Shown here in pieces: positions 1 through 13,000 of a DNA stretch of 64,000 nt (positions are counted from its first letter, which is position 1; each line of letters opens with the position of its first letter). The position numbers were made by a program, and so were the translations under genes. The stretch is taken from NCBI GenBank assembly GCA_009768925.2, contig VHIT02000044.1, positions 1 through 64,000 of the forward strand, written 5' to 3'. This stretch comes from Cryptosporidium bovis (taxonomy: Eukaryota > Apicomplexa > Conoidasida > Eucoccidiorida > Cryptosporidiidae). The notes beneath the pieces were generated by a model. That model was not told the DNA's origin. It was given only the letters and a program-made list of their open reading frames with translations, and did no database searches.

Positions 1-3000
1 TATTACATCCGTATCTAATGTTCTTCTATTATAATTAATACCCAAACAGCCATCTTCACTATCTTCTTGGTTATTTGTCAATGATTTCCATGCAATTTCT
101 ATTAATTTTGAACACTTTATGTCCCCATTTGCTATTATTTGACCACTATCTGCTTCCTGTAATTCAAATAGTATCCTTCTTTGAGATATTAAATTTTGTT
201 CCAAGTACAAACTGTTGTTCTCGTCAAAATATTCATCATCTTTATTAGTTTCATGTTTGCCGTAACTATTTTTTCCATTGAATTCCAAAACGCTATTTCC
301 TCTATTTCTAAGTATAAATACATTATTATATGAATTGACATCATTCATATTATCATGATTAAATCTTTTATTATATATATTTATGTTCTCCAAATTTCCC
401 TCTATTCTCACCTTGTCAGAATCAAATGATTTGTTCTTGAATATATAACTTTTTAAAGATGTGATACTGTCATCGTCATTAGATATGCTTGTTACATTGA
501 AATCTGATGACACATTGTTACCATTTATAATCCCAGTTATTCCATTTGGATAAATATTATTAGCATTGTAGTCACCTTTTCCATTTTCATTGTTATATTC
601 AAAATCCCTTACTAGTCTCGCTACTAACAGATATTTGTGTTTTCCCTTCAGTTCGCCATAACTAATATAATCATTCATATTTGTTGAAATTTCATTATTT
701 TTGTCATCTATATTAATGATTTTCCCCTCTTCTAGGACACTATCACTCCCCATTATCTCATTATCCTTATTATTTTCATTTAAGTAGTCGTCATCAAAGT
801 ATTCTAAAGAGAAGCTGTTTCTTTTTTTCCTTTTTCCATCAAGTGCATCAAAAATAATAATTTCTATGTTTTTAAAATAAAAAGGTATTCCAAATGGAGA
901 ATAGTGATCGGTATTTTTATCTATAAATAAATTTAAAGACGATCTTCTAATGGGTAAAAATCTTCTTAAAAATAATAGTGGAAAATCAACAAACCTCATT
1001 TTATCTCCTGGTATTATTTCGTTACTCCAATTACTTTGTTCAATAATGTGTCCAAATGAAGATATTCTTAATATTCTCAATCTATATTTATTATCCGACA
1101 CTAATTCATATGGCATTGTTACTTCAAATATACACTTATCAGTGTATTTCATTGGAACAAATAATTCTTGCTGATTTCTACCAAAATGTGTAGTTAAAGA
1201 TGTTTCATTTGCAGGTATATAAAGAAAAAACTCAGCCAAATGATCATTAATATTATTCATCTCCACTTGCTTAATATATATACATATCTTCTCACCATTG
1301 AGTCTTTTTTGTCTCTGATTCCATCTTAACAATAAACCAAACTCTGGCCATTGTATAACAGATACCATTACTATCCATTCACCAGTTTCTGATGTACGAA
1401 AATCGTGATTTAAACGGTGTGATGCCGTACTAACAAGTTGTAATTCTCTTATTCCTGTCAAAAACCAAGGAAAAACGTAATAGTACAAAACCCACATTGA
1501 GAATGCTGCCACAAAAACTGCACATACTATATTTAACATTAATGACACTATGTATCCCTGTAAATCATTTGCAGTTACTAAATCTCTTAATATTGCATCG
1601 TTCTCTGCTGTATATATAAATTGATTATTATTGTTATTGTAAACACTGTCACCTTCTATTAACATATTCAAATCAATATTGTTATAGTCGTCCTCAGCAA
1701 GTATTGAACTTTTCGTAATTTTCTTAGATAAATTGCTCCATCCTGGTATTAACCAACTTGGAAAAATGATTTTCTTTATTAAATACAAAAATGAATAAAT
1801 CTTTTTGAAAATTCTCATTATATTGTTACTTATTATCTTTTTTATGGTATTTCCCTCAACCTTGCACTTTTTTATATCACCCTGATTGCATTTCAAGTTA
1901 TTCAATCTTGTACTATTAAAATCGTTTTCGCTGTCCATATTTTTGTTTTGTGTCCAAACTATTACACTCGGTTGTTGTGTTGTTTCCATTATTGCTGAAT
2001 TTATGACACTAAATATATTCTCAATAATGGAAGATTCACAAGATTTTACGCTATTTGATTTTCCTATATAACTACCAACTTGATTTATATTACTTATCTC
2101 TATATCACCAATATTATTATTTCCTCCGTAATTTAAAAATAACTCACTTACGTTATCATTATTATTTTTGTTACCAATATTAGCATCACTTCCTCCATTC
2201 ATTCCGTCAAAATACAAAGTTTCTTGAATATTGTTTGAAAGTATTCTAGTTCCATATTTTTTTCCAAACATGTCTTTTAAATTAATCAATATCGGTTTTT
2301 CACTCTTTTTACCTTCGCCATTTTTTATAATGTTATTAAATCTTCTCGTAATGTTCTTAAATATACTTTCATTATCATTTTTTTTGCTAATTTCAACGCC
2401 TTCTGGTCCATTTTCAGATTTTTCATTTGTAGAATTATCAATACTCGTCTCAAAGCCACCGAAATTATTATATTCTAGTTCACTTTTATGTAATGCATTG
2501 AAATCACTCATATCCCCTTTATTTACATTATCCACACTAATAACATCTAAATCTTCCAAATCTGAATGATCAACAGGTGAAAGGCATTTTAATCCGAGTA
2601 TATGAACATAAAGATTGTACGTTCTTGGTCTCAATAAACCACCGGAAATAAGAACCAATCCGTATGCATCTCTTATAAATGCTCTTGAAGATACTGCTTT
2701 CCACGTGCCTTTGGGATATTCACTATTTCCCAAAATATTTATATGCAATACCCATGGACTAGACAAATCCTCTTGCAACCACTTATTAAAGCTTTCAAAA
2801 CGCGATCTTGAAAATAGGAATAGATGTGGATCCATTAATTGATATTTTCCTACCCAAGTTTCAAGCTCTTCATCCACAAAATCACTATTCAAACCTTCAA
2901 CTTCGTCATCAGTATTATTGTTCTTTTTATAGCCATATTCTTCATTCACATTGACGTATACAGGAGGTAAGGTTCCTTGAATATTAACTCTTGTTTTATA

Positions 3001-4821
3001 TAACAGGCCGTTTCCGCTGTAGAATGACTTATTTGTGTTCAACTTTGCGATCACAGATCCAGATTTATAGTAATTTAAGTGATCCAAACCACTGTTCTTT
3101 TTGTCCAGATTTACTTTTATGTACTTCGATCTAAGTACAGATAATTCTGCAACTCTAATTGGCATGATCACCATTAAAGGAACTCTACTGTTTATGTATA
3201 CAGACGCTCCTCTGCTTTCTATTAACACATTTGAACTATTGTTGCCATCTGTGTCTCTATTTGGAATATCCAATGAACACCAACCGTCCGACAGTGAAAT
3301 TGATGTATTTGGTGAATATATGTCTTTCAAGTCGAAAATCCCATGTAATGCCTCTAAATGAAACGACTTTTTTGTGTATATTGGAACGTTTGAACTCACT
3401 CTCATATAATTAGAAGTTGGGGCGTATCTTATATTTAATTCATTAAATTTAAATTTATTTGACAAAAAAAAATTTATTGAACACTGGAAATAATCACCTG
3501 TATTCGATTGATGAAGCTTTATATACAAATTTGTGTCATTTATATAATTCCAAGGTCTTGAACTTTTATCACAGTATTCTTTGTATTCTTTCCATGTCAT
3601 ACTACTGTACTTATTCCATGATAAAGGCAATATATACTTTCTTATTCCCCACATAAATGGATTGTGTGAGCATATATATTCGTACTTATCTCTCACTTTT
3701 TTTGATATTCTATATCTTCCTAGACTTCCAGAATACAATTGTGATTGCGAAAATATTCTCCATGACCTTATCTTAATGTAGCTTAATTCACTCTTAGAAT
3801 CCAAAAATTGAACATGACAATTTTTTAAATCCAATGTTACACTCAATTCAGAATTTTTATAATCATTACCACCATCACCATATATCCTTTGATTTTTTGT
3901 TATAAAAGATGGAAATAATCGTTTCAATATATTATTGTTGTTAAATGATGGCGAAGATAATTTATTTGATCTTAAAAATGATGAAATTACCCCCTTTGAC
4001 TCAATTTCTCCATCATTCACGCTTGGTTCTTGAAATATTATATTGTCCATATCGTATAATGGTATTATATCATTTATAACATATTCATTTAAAAATAAAG
4101 ACATTCCGTATATAGTCAATACGGAAGCTATAAACCATAATAACAATATTGGCTTTGCATTCAACTTCTTAACACTTATTATTGGTATACCAAACGAAAC
4201 TGGAAAGTTTCGAAGTATTAAATAGTCCGAATTTGGTAAATTCAGTGCATCCCTCATCTTATTTCTTTTTGATCTTTCTCTGCCTTTTAATAATAACAAT
4301 AATTCATTATTATTTTCCTCATCCTCTTCATCTAGGTTTTCGCAAAGTTTATTATATTCCTCTTCCAACTCATCATCATCGAAATACTCATTATCCACAC
4401 CATCAGAAGATTCCTGTTCTGAATCGCTAACTATTTTGTCATTATCCCCTTTAACTATTATACAAGTGCCACTGTTTATTATATTATTATTACCATACTG
4501 ATCTTCGTCTATTGAATTACTTTCGTAAAACCTTGTTTTGTCTCTTCTGTACTGAACATCGTCATCATACTTGCTGTTATATTTTCCACTATTCAACAGC
4601 TTCTCGTTTATTAACTCCCTTTCTACATCTAGATACTCACTATTTATTATCTTGTGATAACTAGTTATTATGCAATCTTTGTACTCCTTTTGTTCTAATA
4701 TGTGATATTTCTCTGGTCTAAATGTTGCACATTCTATTAATTCATCAGGATATTTATCATACTCCTTCAATTCCCTTTGATTACTAGTTTTATTCGTCAA
4801 TATCTGTTTTCTCTCTACCAT
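1..4821 (-). CDS. Large two-membrane-segment protein, unknown function (3' end cut by window edge)
   Basis: The minus-strand frame is open without a stop from an ATG at 4821 to the left edge (1607 codons), so the C-terminus lies outside the window. An acidic, Asn-rich N-terminal region of about 215 residues precedes a hydrophobic segment at about 219-243 (AKPILLLWFIASVLTIYG). A region of about 840 residues follows, with stretches that look folded and others that are Asn-rich, then a weaker hydrophobic stretch at about 1002-1027. A strong membrane segment lies at about 1087-1119 (NIVCAVFVAAFSMWVLYYY), followed by a tail of at least 490 residues. There is no N-terminal signal peptide. Two widely spaced membrane segments suggest an ER or plasma-membrane protein with a large luminal or external loop. 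I recognise no family; seipin-like topology was considered but no seipin motif is visible. Confidence 0.85.
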   Translation of the reverse strand, partial: MVERKQILTNKTSNQRELKEYDKYPDELIECATFRPEKYHILEQKEYKDCIITSYHKIINSEYLDVERELINEKLLNSGKYNSKYDDDVQYRRDKTRFYESNSIDEDQYGNNNIINSGTCIIVKGDNDKIVSDSEQESSDGVDNEYFDDDELEEEYNKLCENLDEEDEENNNELLLLLKGRERSKRNKMRDALNLPNSDYLILRNFPVSFGIPIISVKKLNAKPILLLWFIASVLTIYGMSLFLNEYVINDIIPLYDMDNIIFQEPSVNDGEIESKGVISSFLRSNKLSSPSFNNNNILKRLFPSFITKNQRIYGDGGNDYKNSELSVTLDLKNCHVQFLDSKSELSYIKIRSWRIFSQSQLYSGSLGRYRISKKVRDKYEYICSHNPFMWGIRKYILPLSWNKYSSMTWKEYKEYCDKSSRPWNYINDTNLYIKLHQSNTGDYFQCSINFFLSNKFKFNELNIRYAPTSNYMRVSSNVPIYTKKSFHLEALHGIFDLKDIYSPNTSISLSDGWCSLDIPNRDTDGNNSSNVLIESRGASVYINSRVPLMVIMPIRVAELSVLRSKYIKVNLDKKNSGLDHLNYYKSGSVIAKLNTNKSFYSGNGLLYKTRVNIQGTLPPVYVNVNEEYGYKKNNNTDDEVEGLNSDFVDEELETWVGKYQLMDPHLFLFSRSRFESFNKWLQEDLSSPWVLHINILGNSEYPKGTWKAVSSRAFIRDAYGLVLISGGLLRPRTYNLYVHILGLKCLSPVDHSDLEDLDVISVDNVNKGDMSDFNALHKSELEYNNFGGFETSIDNSTNEKSENGPEGVEISKKNDNESIFKNITRRFNNIIKNGEGKKSEKPILINLKDMFGKKYGTRILSNNIQETLYFDGMNGGSDANIGNKNNNDNVSELFLNYGGNNNIGDIEISNINQVGSYIGKSNSVKSCESSIIENIFSVINSAIMETTQQPSVIVWTQNKNMDSENDFNSTRLNNLKCNQGDIKKCKVEGNTIKKIISNNIMRIFKKIYSFLYLIKKIIFPSWLIPGWSNLSKKITKSSILAEDDYNNIDLNMLIEGDSVYNNNNNQFIYTAENDAILRDLVTANDLQGYIVSLMLNIVCAVFVAAFSMWVLYYYVFPWFLTGIRELQLVSTASHRLNHDFRTSETGEWIVMVSVIQWPEFGLLLRWNQRQKRLNGEKICIYIKQVEMNNINDHLAEFFLYIPANETSLTTHFGRNQQELFVPMKYTDKCIFEVTMPYELVSDNKYRLRILRISSFGHIIEQSNWSNEIIPGDKMRFVDFPLLFLRRFLPIRRSSLNLFIDKNTDHYSPFGIPFYFKNIEIIIFDALDGKRKKRNSFSLEYFDDDYLNENNKDNEIMGSDSVLEEGKIINIDDKNNEISTNMNDYISYGELKGKHKYLLVARLVRDFEYNNENGKGDYNANNIYPNGITGIINGNNVSSDFNVTSISNDDDSITSLKSYIFKNKSFDSDKVRIEGNLENINIYNKRFNHDNMNDVNSYNNVFILRNRGNSVLEFNGKNSYGKHETNKDDEYFDENNSLYLEQNLISQRRILFELQEADSGQIIANGDIKCSKLIEIAWKSLTNNQEDSEDGCLGINYNRRTLDTDVI

Positions 4822-5818
4822 CCTTTTTTCGCATTATAGCAGACCTATTAAAACTAAAAATGTATTAATATTTTATGCTTTATATTTATTTTAATATATA
4901 TAAATGACTGTGTTCCTTATTACATTACCATCTTACTGCTATTTGCGGTTATATAAACGAGTTTATTTTCCACAAAATTTACTTATTAATTAGCAACAAC
5001 ACCTTATGATTCTATTTTGCACAAAATAATCACTTTTTATTCCGTTTTCTTGTTTATTTCGTTCCACATTTAAATTCTTTTGTGTTTTATTAAATTACAC
5101 TTTGAATTAACCAAACAAAATTGAAGCTGGTGAAATTTATGTATACAAATACACCAGTTTAAGTAAGAGTAAAATACTTTTTCTAGTTGTACCCTTTTAT
5201 TTCTTATTACTAATTTATTTTCTTTATTATTATTGTCAAGCCTTTTTTTCCTTTGATACATGCGTTTTTTTATTTTTAAACCCCTCACCACTTTTTTTCT
5301 CACAACTCTCTATGCCAAATGAATTATTTTTTTATATGGGGTTATTAATATACTATTCCATGCCAACTATATTTTACTAAATATATATATGTTCATATAC
5401 GGTTTTAAATTAGTTGCCTTTTAAAGTAAATTTCTAGCAATAATATCTGTACTTGAATGTATTGTCATTCGGTATACCTAACATTTTAGAATGTTTGAAA
5501 AAATGACCAATCTTTTCCTAAAATTTTCCTGTAAGTAAATAATAAAGTACACCTTTTTAATTAAGAAACAGTTTTAGCTTCAAAATAACCTAAAAATCAA
5601 ATTACAAAAAAAACTCAATTTTAACATTGCTATTTTTGACCCTATACGTTGATGTAGATTATTCCGTTTATAAGACACCTAGTAACGGATTTTCATTAGT
5701 TATCTTTTATTATATTATTTTTCTATTATAATAGGCCGTAATAGTAACACAAGGAATACTTTATCAACTACATTCAGTCCGGTTCATGCCTATATGCATG
5801 TTTTGTGCATTTAATACA

Positions 5819-5826
5819 TGCATGCA
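5819..5826. promoter_or_regulatory. TGCATGCA palindrome (AP2-type motif)
   Basis: An exact TGCATGCA lies inside ATGCATGCAT, about 1 kb upstream of the gene starting at 4821. GCATGC-type words are described as ApiAP2 binding motifs in Cryptosporidium and Plasmodium. Function here is inferred. Confidence 0.4.
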
Positions 5827-6004
5827 TAAAGCAATCACCACTGGAAAGTGCATTTTAAACTTGGTTTCATCTGTAACAAAAATTATCGTATTTTACTTTC
5901 ACTTTATTGAAACTAAACACAAACATTTTTTGTTCCAAATTCAGTGAAATGCTCTTAAAAATAGATAATCGTCTTTTCATCGTCATTCTAATAATATAAA
6001 CTAG

Positions 6005-6012
6005 TGCATGCA
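6005..6012. promoter_or_regulatory. TGCATGCA palindrome (AP2-type motif)
   Basis: This is a second exact copy, 186 bp from the one at 5819. Two copies in one intergenic space of AT-rich DNA are more than expected by chance, but no function is shown by the sequence. Confidence 0.4.
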
Positions 6013-6911
6013 TGAGAGTTATACAATACAAATCCACTCATAATCTGATTGTATTAGTCCATTTTTAAATAAAACATAGGAATTACACTTTATTATCGCT
6101 CATACCTTTGATAATTAACAAACTATTTCAAGAATATAAGACTAATCACTTTATAAATTACATGTAAAATCTCTCACAAAATGCATGTCAAAACAATCCC
6201 CAAGATACCAAACTATACACAATTGTATACTTGCACATTAATTTTAACAGTTAATACAGATAAAAAAGAGCCCTATAGATAATGCTAAAAAGAACAGGCA
6301 GGCAATCAAAGTAAACATTTGGAAGTAATAGCTTTTTATCCGTTTTCTTGTCTTGTATTCACTATTTACTATCTATTTTTATATATCTAACATTTGCATT
6401 CGGAAGAAAAAAATATTAATACATGACAGAGTTCCCACATTTTTTTTCAATATTTTTTACTATGACTTGAATTTAATATTAATGTAAAAATTTGTGTAAA
6501 AAAGGTAAAAAAAGTAAAAATATGCATTTTATTTATAAAATGCAGTATGAGGTAATTGGTAGTTTATTCATTCAATCCGTTTTATTTCGATTTGTATACA
6601 TTTTTTATTCTTGAAATAAATATTTATATTTATACTCGTTCACTTATTCGCATATTACCTGGTCTAGAGCTCTTCCATTTTTCTTTTTGTCAAATATCAG
6701 ATAAAAATAAGTAATTGTTTACAAATTACCAAATAATGGAAAGGAAATGATGATGATTCGTACATAGGAATGTATATCTAGATAGATCACACAAAATATG
6801 AGTACTCTCATTAATATAATTCTAAGTACTTTCAGTTTCTATTGTAATTGAGTCATTATTAGTATTATAATTAATACAAGTATTTATAAGCAATAATGTT
6901 ATATTAGTAGT

Positions 6912-6986
6912 GTAGTAGTAGTAGTTGTAGCAGTAGTAGTGTGGTAGTAGTAGTTGTAGCAGTAGTAGTGTGGTAGTAGTAGTAGG
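6912..6986. repeat. Short tandem repeat, 29-bp unit, about 2.5 copies
   Basis: A GTA-rich unit runs 6915-6943, again at 6944-6972, then partially. It lies just past the stop codon of the glucan synthase gene, so it is probably in its 3' untranslated region. A minus-strand reading frame through it gives only Leu/Tyr/Thr runs and is not a gene. Confidence 0.75.
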
Positions 6987-7041
6987 TGTTAATAACGATG
7001 TTTTATAGTTTGAATATATGGAGGAATTCATTAATTTTGTT

Positions 7042-10000
7042 CTAAAAATAGCTAATAGAGTCAACAAAGCCATCAATACTTTCACCAAATATTAGCTTGT
7101 TACCAACGGTTTCATTAGGCAATTTCTTAACCAGTTCAAAAGGAACAAGAATGTATGCTGAGAAAGGAGTCATATCCAAAAATATCGTTTGCTTTAAATT
7201 TTGAATATTTGTGTATCTATATGGAGAAAGTGGATCAAAATTGACATTGTTTCTAGAATGATCAAAAGGTTTCTCTTTTCCAAAAAGTAATCTTCCGCTA
7301 TCTTCAAAGGTACTTAATTCCCTTGAAATGACATTTTTGGAGAGAAGTATTTTGTTGTTTGAGTCATTTTTTTCACCATTATTGTCGTTATATTCATATT
7401 CACTTGGAATATTAAATCCAGAAATAGAGTCCAAAGTAAAATGAATGCCACACAAATTAACTGAATCTGGATTTTTTTCATACCTATTTTGGAGATGGTG
7501 ATAGTCATATGAAGAATCACTATTCTTATTCTTTTCAGTATTTAAAGTGTCAGAAGAGGTAACATATTTTTTATTTCCTCCAAATCTCTCATCTTGGGTG
7601 TCCAGTAAAACTGACTGTGGTAGTTCACTCGAAATCCCAAATCCATAGTTCTTGTAGTATTTGTCGCTATAATTAAAAACAAAAGTACATAAATCCCTTT
7701 CCAATATCAAAACCTTATCAGATTCATGACACAAAAGTATTTTTACACTCGAATTATTGAGTGAATTATAAATCATACTACCAAGTCCTCCTTTTTTATA
7801 AGGAATATTGATCATATCTTCTCTAGAATAACCATCAATATTGTTGCCTCTTCTAACATCATTATTTGTATCATGATCGTATTCATTTCCAGAAGACAAT
7901 ATTAAATCTAATTCATCATGGACGATATTATCCAAAGAAACCGTCTCACTGCTTTTTCCATTTCCACTTTCAATCTCGAGTTTATCATTAGCAACATCAA
8001 CACCATCTTCACTATTTAAATCTCTACAGTAGTTATAGCGGTTTCCATCTTCATTAACAGCAATAGTAATATCATAGTATTCATCGTTGTTTCTATTACG
8101 ATTATTAATATTATTACTTACTCTATTGTTATTATTCCACTTTAAAACCCTTTCAATTCTAACCAAAACGGTGTTTAAAAATTCAATATGTTTAAACCTC
8201 AAACTTTTATTATCTGCTAAATCCCATCTGCAACAAAGTTTAGATGAATCCATATTATTATTTGGTCTTGGAAAATCGAAAGAGTCTGGATTGCCAAATT
8301 CAGAACCCATACTCTGTAATATTCCATTCTTCGAAAAGGCAAAGTTTGTTGTTATCAATAACTTCATTATTTTCAATGAATTTACTGATCTATAATAATC
8401 ATCAAAGACAGTCATATGGTGATGTAAAGCATTTTCTCCAAATATTTGCAACATCACAGGCACATTTGGTTTTAAAACCAAACTTGGAGTCGAATCAAGA
8501 GTGTTTGTTTGTTCATAATACAAATAACTAGTTGTTCTGGCAATCGTATCCCATGAGAATGAGTAAGCTGCCTTTACACGTCCTCTTGAACCCATCCATC
8601 TTGAATGATCGAAGTTTTTAAGTATCTCACAGCAACCCCACGCAATACTGTCTTTACAAGGCTCAACAAGATAGCCATCCACATTTGGAGTTAAAAAATC
8701 TCTTGGGCCACCACTTGTAGTTGCAACAACTGGTTTTCCAGCAGTCCAACCTTCAAGTACAACAATTCCAAATGGTTCGTTTCTAGAAGGAACAACAACG
8801 GCATCACAAGCCTTGTACAGCCTAACAACATCATCTCCTGATTTTTTTCCGACAAATCTTATCGAATTATAAACTCCAAGTTGATGTGCTCTTTTCTCAA
8901 TCTCATCTTTTTGGTGACCATCTCCAACAAGAATGAATTTTGCGTCATTCCTATACTTTAGTATCCCTGGAATTGCCTCTACAAGCAAATCAACGCCTTT
9001 TTGAATAACCATTCTAGCGACACATAAAAATGTCGGTTCCAAAGGTCCAATACCAAATTGCCTCTTAATCTCACCAGGATCGTCCATCACAACTCTATCA
9101 AAAGCATGGCAATGAATTCCGTTGTATATAACCTTTATTTTATCTCTATTTACCCCAAAAAGTCTGCAAACTTCCTCAGCCAGTACACCACTTACACATA
9201 TTAACCTATCAGCCGTATGGCATCCCTCTCTTTCTATATCAGATATCCTTCTGCTCTGTCCACCAAAGGACTGATTTCCGCATCTTCCATACTCAGTAGA
9301 ATGTACCGTGAATATCGTAGTTCTATTATTGTTACCTATTCTTCTTAGACTTGTAAGTACGGGTGCCGCTAACCAATCATGACAATGACATATATTAAAA
9401 CGATACCCATTTTTAATCATATTTATTGTACCATTATTCTTTCCTTGAGAAGGATTCGGAATAAAGTGGTCCGACATCTTTGTAAGACCATCCTCCCAAC
9501 GTTGCATATGGTAAACAAATGAATTACACATGTTTGTTATTTCTGTTACAAAGTCTGAATTAAGCTGAAATGGGCATTCATGATACAAAACTCCATCATG
9601 TTCTTTTATTATATAAGATGATCCAGTTGCCCTTGTAAATAAATGAACCTCGTGACCAAGACGAACTAAACTAGCTGACAATTCTGATACATGTGGAGAC
9701 ACTCCACCAACCAAATGTGTATGTAAACTTTCCCAACTAAACATTGCTATTCTAAGTGGATTTTGTGTAATTGTTTTCGTCTCCAATGACTCTATTCCAC
9801 GTATTGTTCTGCACACCAATTCAACTGCCTCCTTTCTTCTTTCCTCTACATCCTGATCACTCCCTATGTTTTTAGCTGTATCTTCATCTCCACCATCAAA
9901 ACCCATACTATTAGTTTTACTATCGGTTATTCTGGTGGTAATTCTATCTTTTCTTTTGTTCTTACTTAGCAATAGCACCCTACGTCCAGAAAGTTTCATC

Positions 10001-13000
10001 CTGTCTTCAAAAGGAATTAAACGCTCAATTATATCTCTTCCGATATTAAGTCCCCCACCAATATTATTGTTGAAAGAGTAAGAAATATTCTTAATTGCAA
10101 TGTCCTGTAATGAAGAACATATGGAGACATCCCAAATAAAGTCAAATCCTATTCCTCCATGTTCTATTGGAATTGACAACTCAGAGCAAGCTTTCTCTTG
10201 CATATTCTCTCTCAATAATAATTCATTTGCTATTGTTATACCATATGGTTTTATTGAGTGAACAACATCATTTATAAGGGCTAATATTGAAGCTAACAAT
10301 GGATATTTATCTCCCTCTTCAAATAAATCTGGCAATGTAAATCTAAATCCGTCTATTCCCAACTCAGTCATTAAATAATATATTGAAGATATAACTATTG
10401 AAAGCATTGGAATATAACACAAATTTAGTCTACTATAGTTCTTGTTAAATGTAAATAAAGATGATATAACCTCCGGAGTATGTTTAAAGAAACTCGGATT
10501 AATTGTATTTATATTAGTCAACATAAATGATTCGTACAAATCCAATACTGAGTCATCTACAAACAAGTTTTCTATTCCACTCTTAATATTACTCTCAATT
10601 CCTCTTGAGCTTGTGTTATTTACTCCAAGACTATTAGTTTCATTGCTGCTACAAATATCATTATTAATATCTTCTATTCGTTTATCCTCATTGGTTTCAC
10701 CATCATTAATCACCTCCCCAACTTCCCTTGCATTGCTTCCCAAATTGTTATTAACTTCTCTATCACATGGCTGAAACATTGAATTAGAACTTGTTATGTC
10801 TCCAAATGTTAAATTAAAATCAATTAATACGAGTAACCCACGTTTGTGACACTCATCTACAAGTTCTTTAAACTCTTTCAAACTCCCATATTCAGTATGT
10901 GGAACAAAGTAATTGCATGGATACTGGTAATCATAGTTTCTACTGTGCTCTAGTACATCAGAAAATAATATGGTGTTGTATCCCCCCCTTGACACTCTTG
11001 GAAGCACATTCGTTTTGAAATTGAAAAATGTTCCAAACTCATCGCTAAGGTTTTGTGTTAAATTTGAATTATCATAGCTACTGTTGGTACTTCTGTTCTT
11101 ATTGTCTGCTCTTAAACCATTTGAGCAAGATATATTTGACTCATATACATATAAACTAGACAATCTGGTGTTTCTAATGATCCCATCTAAAATAAATATA
11201 CTGTCATCCTTTGTTAATTTATCAGACTTCCCATTAGTCATACTTTTAATGTCCACACACATTGGAAGGGGATATCTAAGTCTAGAACTATTAATTTCAT
11301 CATTCCCAACCTCATTTATATCCAATAAGCAATCTAATAATTTATTGTTACCATTATCTCTAATACCGGATTGAGTTAAATTTCTTGAATAAGTTAATAA
11401 TCTGTATGTCTCTGATTCTTCTATCTCTTCATGGGACTCTAATTCCTTTCTCCTAGTTGTTACTATTCTCAATTTAAAAGAACTTAAACCACAACCGCTG
11501 TTAATAAGATCGTCGTTTCTTAGTATTATTGAATAAACACGTCCTCTCATAAATTTTGGTATTTCTGGATAACCAACGTATTTATCTTTATTTTTAAACT
11601 CTATATCCTCCGTTTCTATACTAAGTTCATGAGATGTCTTGTTCCAATTATTAAAGTCTCCAACTAAATAAACTCTCAAAACTTTTGAATTACCCTCGAT
11701 AATCGTCCTTCTTCTATTTTTACCGTTACAAAAAATCATATCCGATATTTCATCTCCAATAAACTCACGTACTAACCACGATATATTGTTACTATTTTTT
11801 ACATTTGCACCAAAATCACTTCCAGATAATTCACTCGTCTTTTCAATCAATCTCACCACTCCCATCCTTTTATAAACTTGACAGAAACTTTTAAATCCAC
11901 TCTTACACCACAAATTATCGTCTTGAATATCTTTGTTATATTCTCGACTACTTAAATTGTTGCAATAGGCGCAATCTTTAAATGAACATCTCGCATTCCT
12001 ACCCAAACTCATCTGTGTTAGAATCCTTTTCAATTCGTATGGTTCATATTTCATGTCTCTACACTCATAATATTCATCCTCCTCTCTTGTTAGCTCAATA
12101 TTACTACTTTTATTATTAACACTAATATTACCCGTACTAGAAGTAGTACTGGTACCAACATTACTATTGATACAAACGTCATTTAAATTCCCAGAATCAG
12201 TATTTGATATATAAGAAGACAGATTTTCACACTCAGTGTTTCCAAAAATACCAAAATCACAATTGGTTCTCAAAGAAGATTTCCAAAAGTCTATATTATC
12301 CAAACTGGAAACAAGTATTCCACTATCTAATTTCTGTTTCGATACAGGACCAAATAATGTATTGCCTCTTTCAATATTACTAGAATCAAATATTGTGTTT
12401 GCCACTCTACTTTCTACATTCAACAGTTCGTTATTTCTATTTTTTCTAAAACGATTCTTTCCATTGTTATCACTGTTAATCATTTCAACGTTATTGTCGT
12501 TGTCACTCTCACTATTAACATATTTCTCCCTAAAACTCAAATCACTATTACTGTCATCCATTATAACCTCCATTGACTTCTTTTTTACACTAGAAGAGTC
12601 CGTCACTGTCAAATTCTCACGGCTTGAATTAATAGAGGTAGTTACAGAATCCAAATCTGTTGAAGAAGAAACGTTTGAGTTACACAACACTTGTTTTAAA
12701 CAAGAATCATTCTTTTTCATTCCAGACTTAACCAATACCGCTCCTGTTACTTTTGATGATGCATTTAATGCCTTCTCTTGAGACTTTTCTCGAATATTAA
12801 ACTTTCCTAATTCAGTTTTTTCTTTATTTGCCAAAAGTCCCTCTTCTTCAGTGTTTGAATACTTATATTCGTATGAATTACAACAGTATATTAATCTGTG
12901 TATACTGAACTCTATTTCCATTCTATTTTCGTGAAGTATACCACCATTATTTCTTACGTCCGTTTTAGCCATTCTCATTAAGGAAAGTAGATAATCATTC

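Larger units (their letters stand above)
4822..7041. other. Intergenic region, no gene seen
   Basis: About 2.2 kb of AT-rich DNA lies between the start of the gene at 4821 and the stop of the glucan synthase gene. It holds two TGCATGCA sites and a short GTA-rich tandem repeat. Short open frames here (for example 5070-5303, minus) are Lys/Asn-rich and look like chance frames. Confidence 0.6.

Noticed and set aside
12236-12781. 181-codon plus-strand open frame inside the glucan synthase gene
   Set aside because: It is the antisense shadow of a Ser/Asn-rich region of the synthase; Leu/Ser-rich with no motif.
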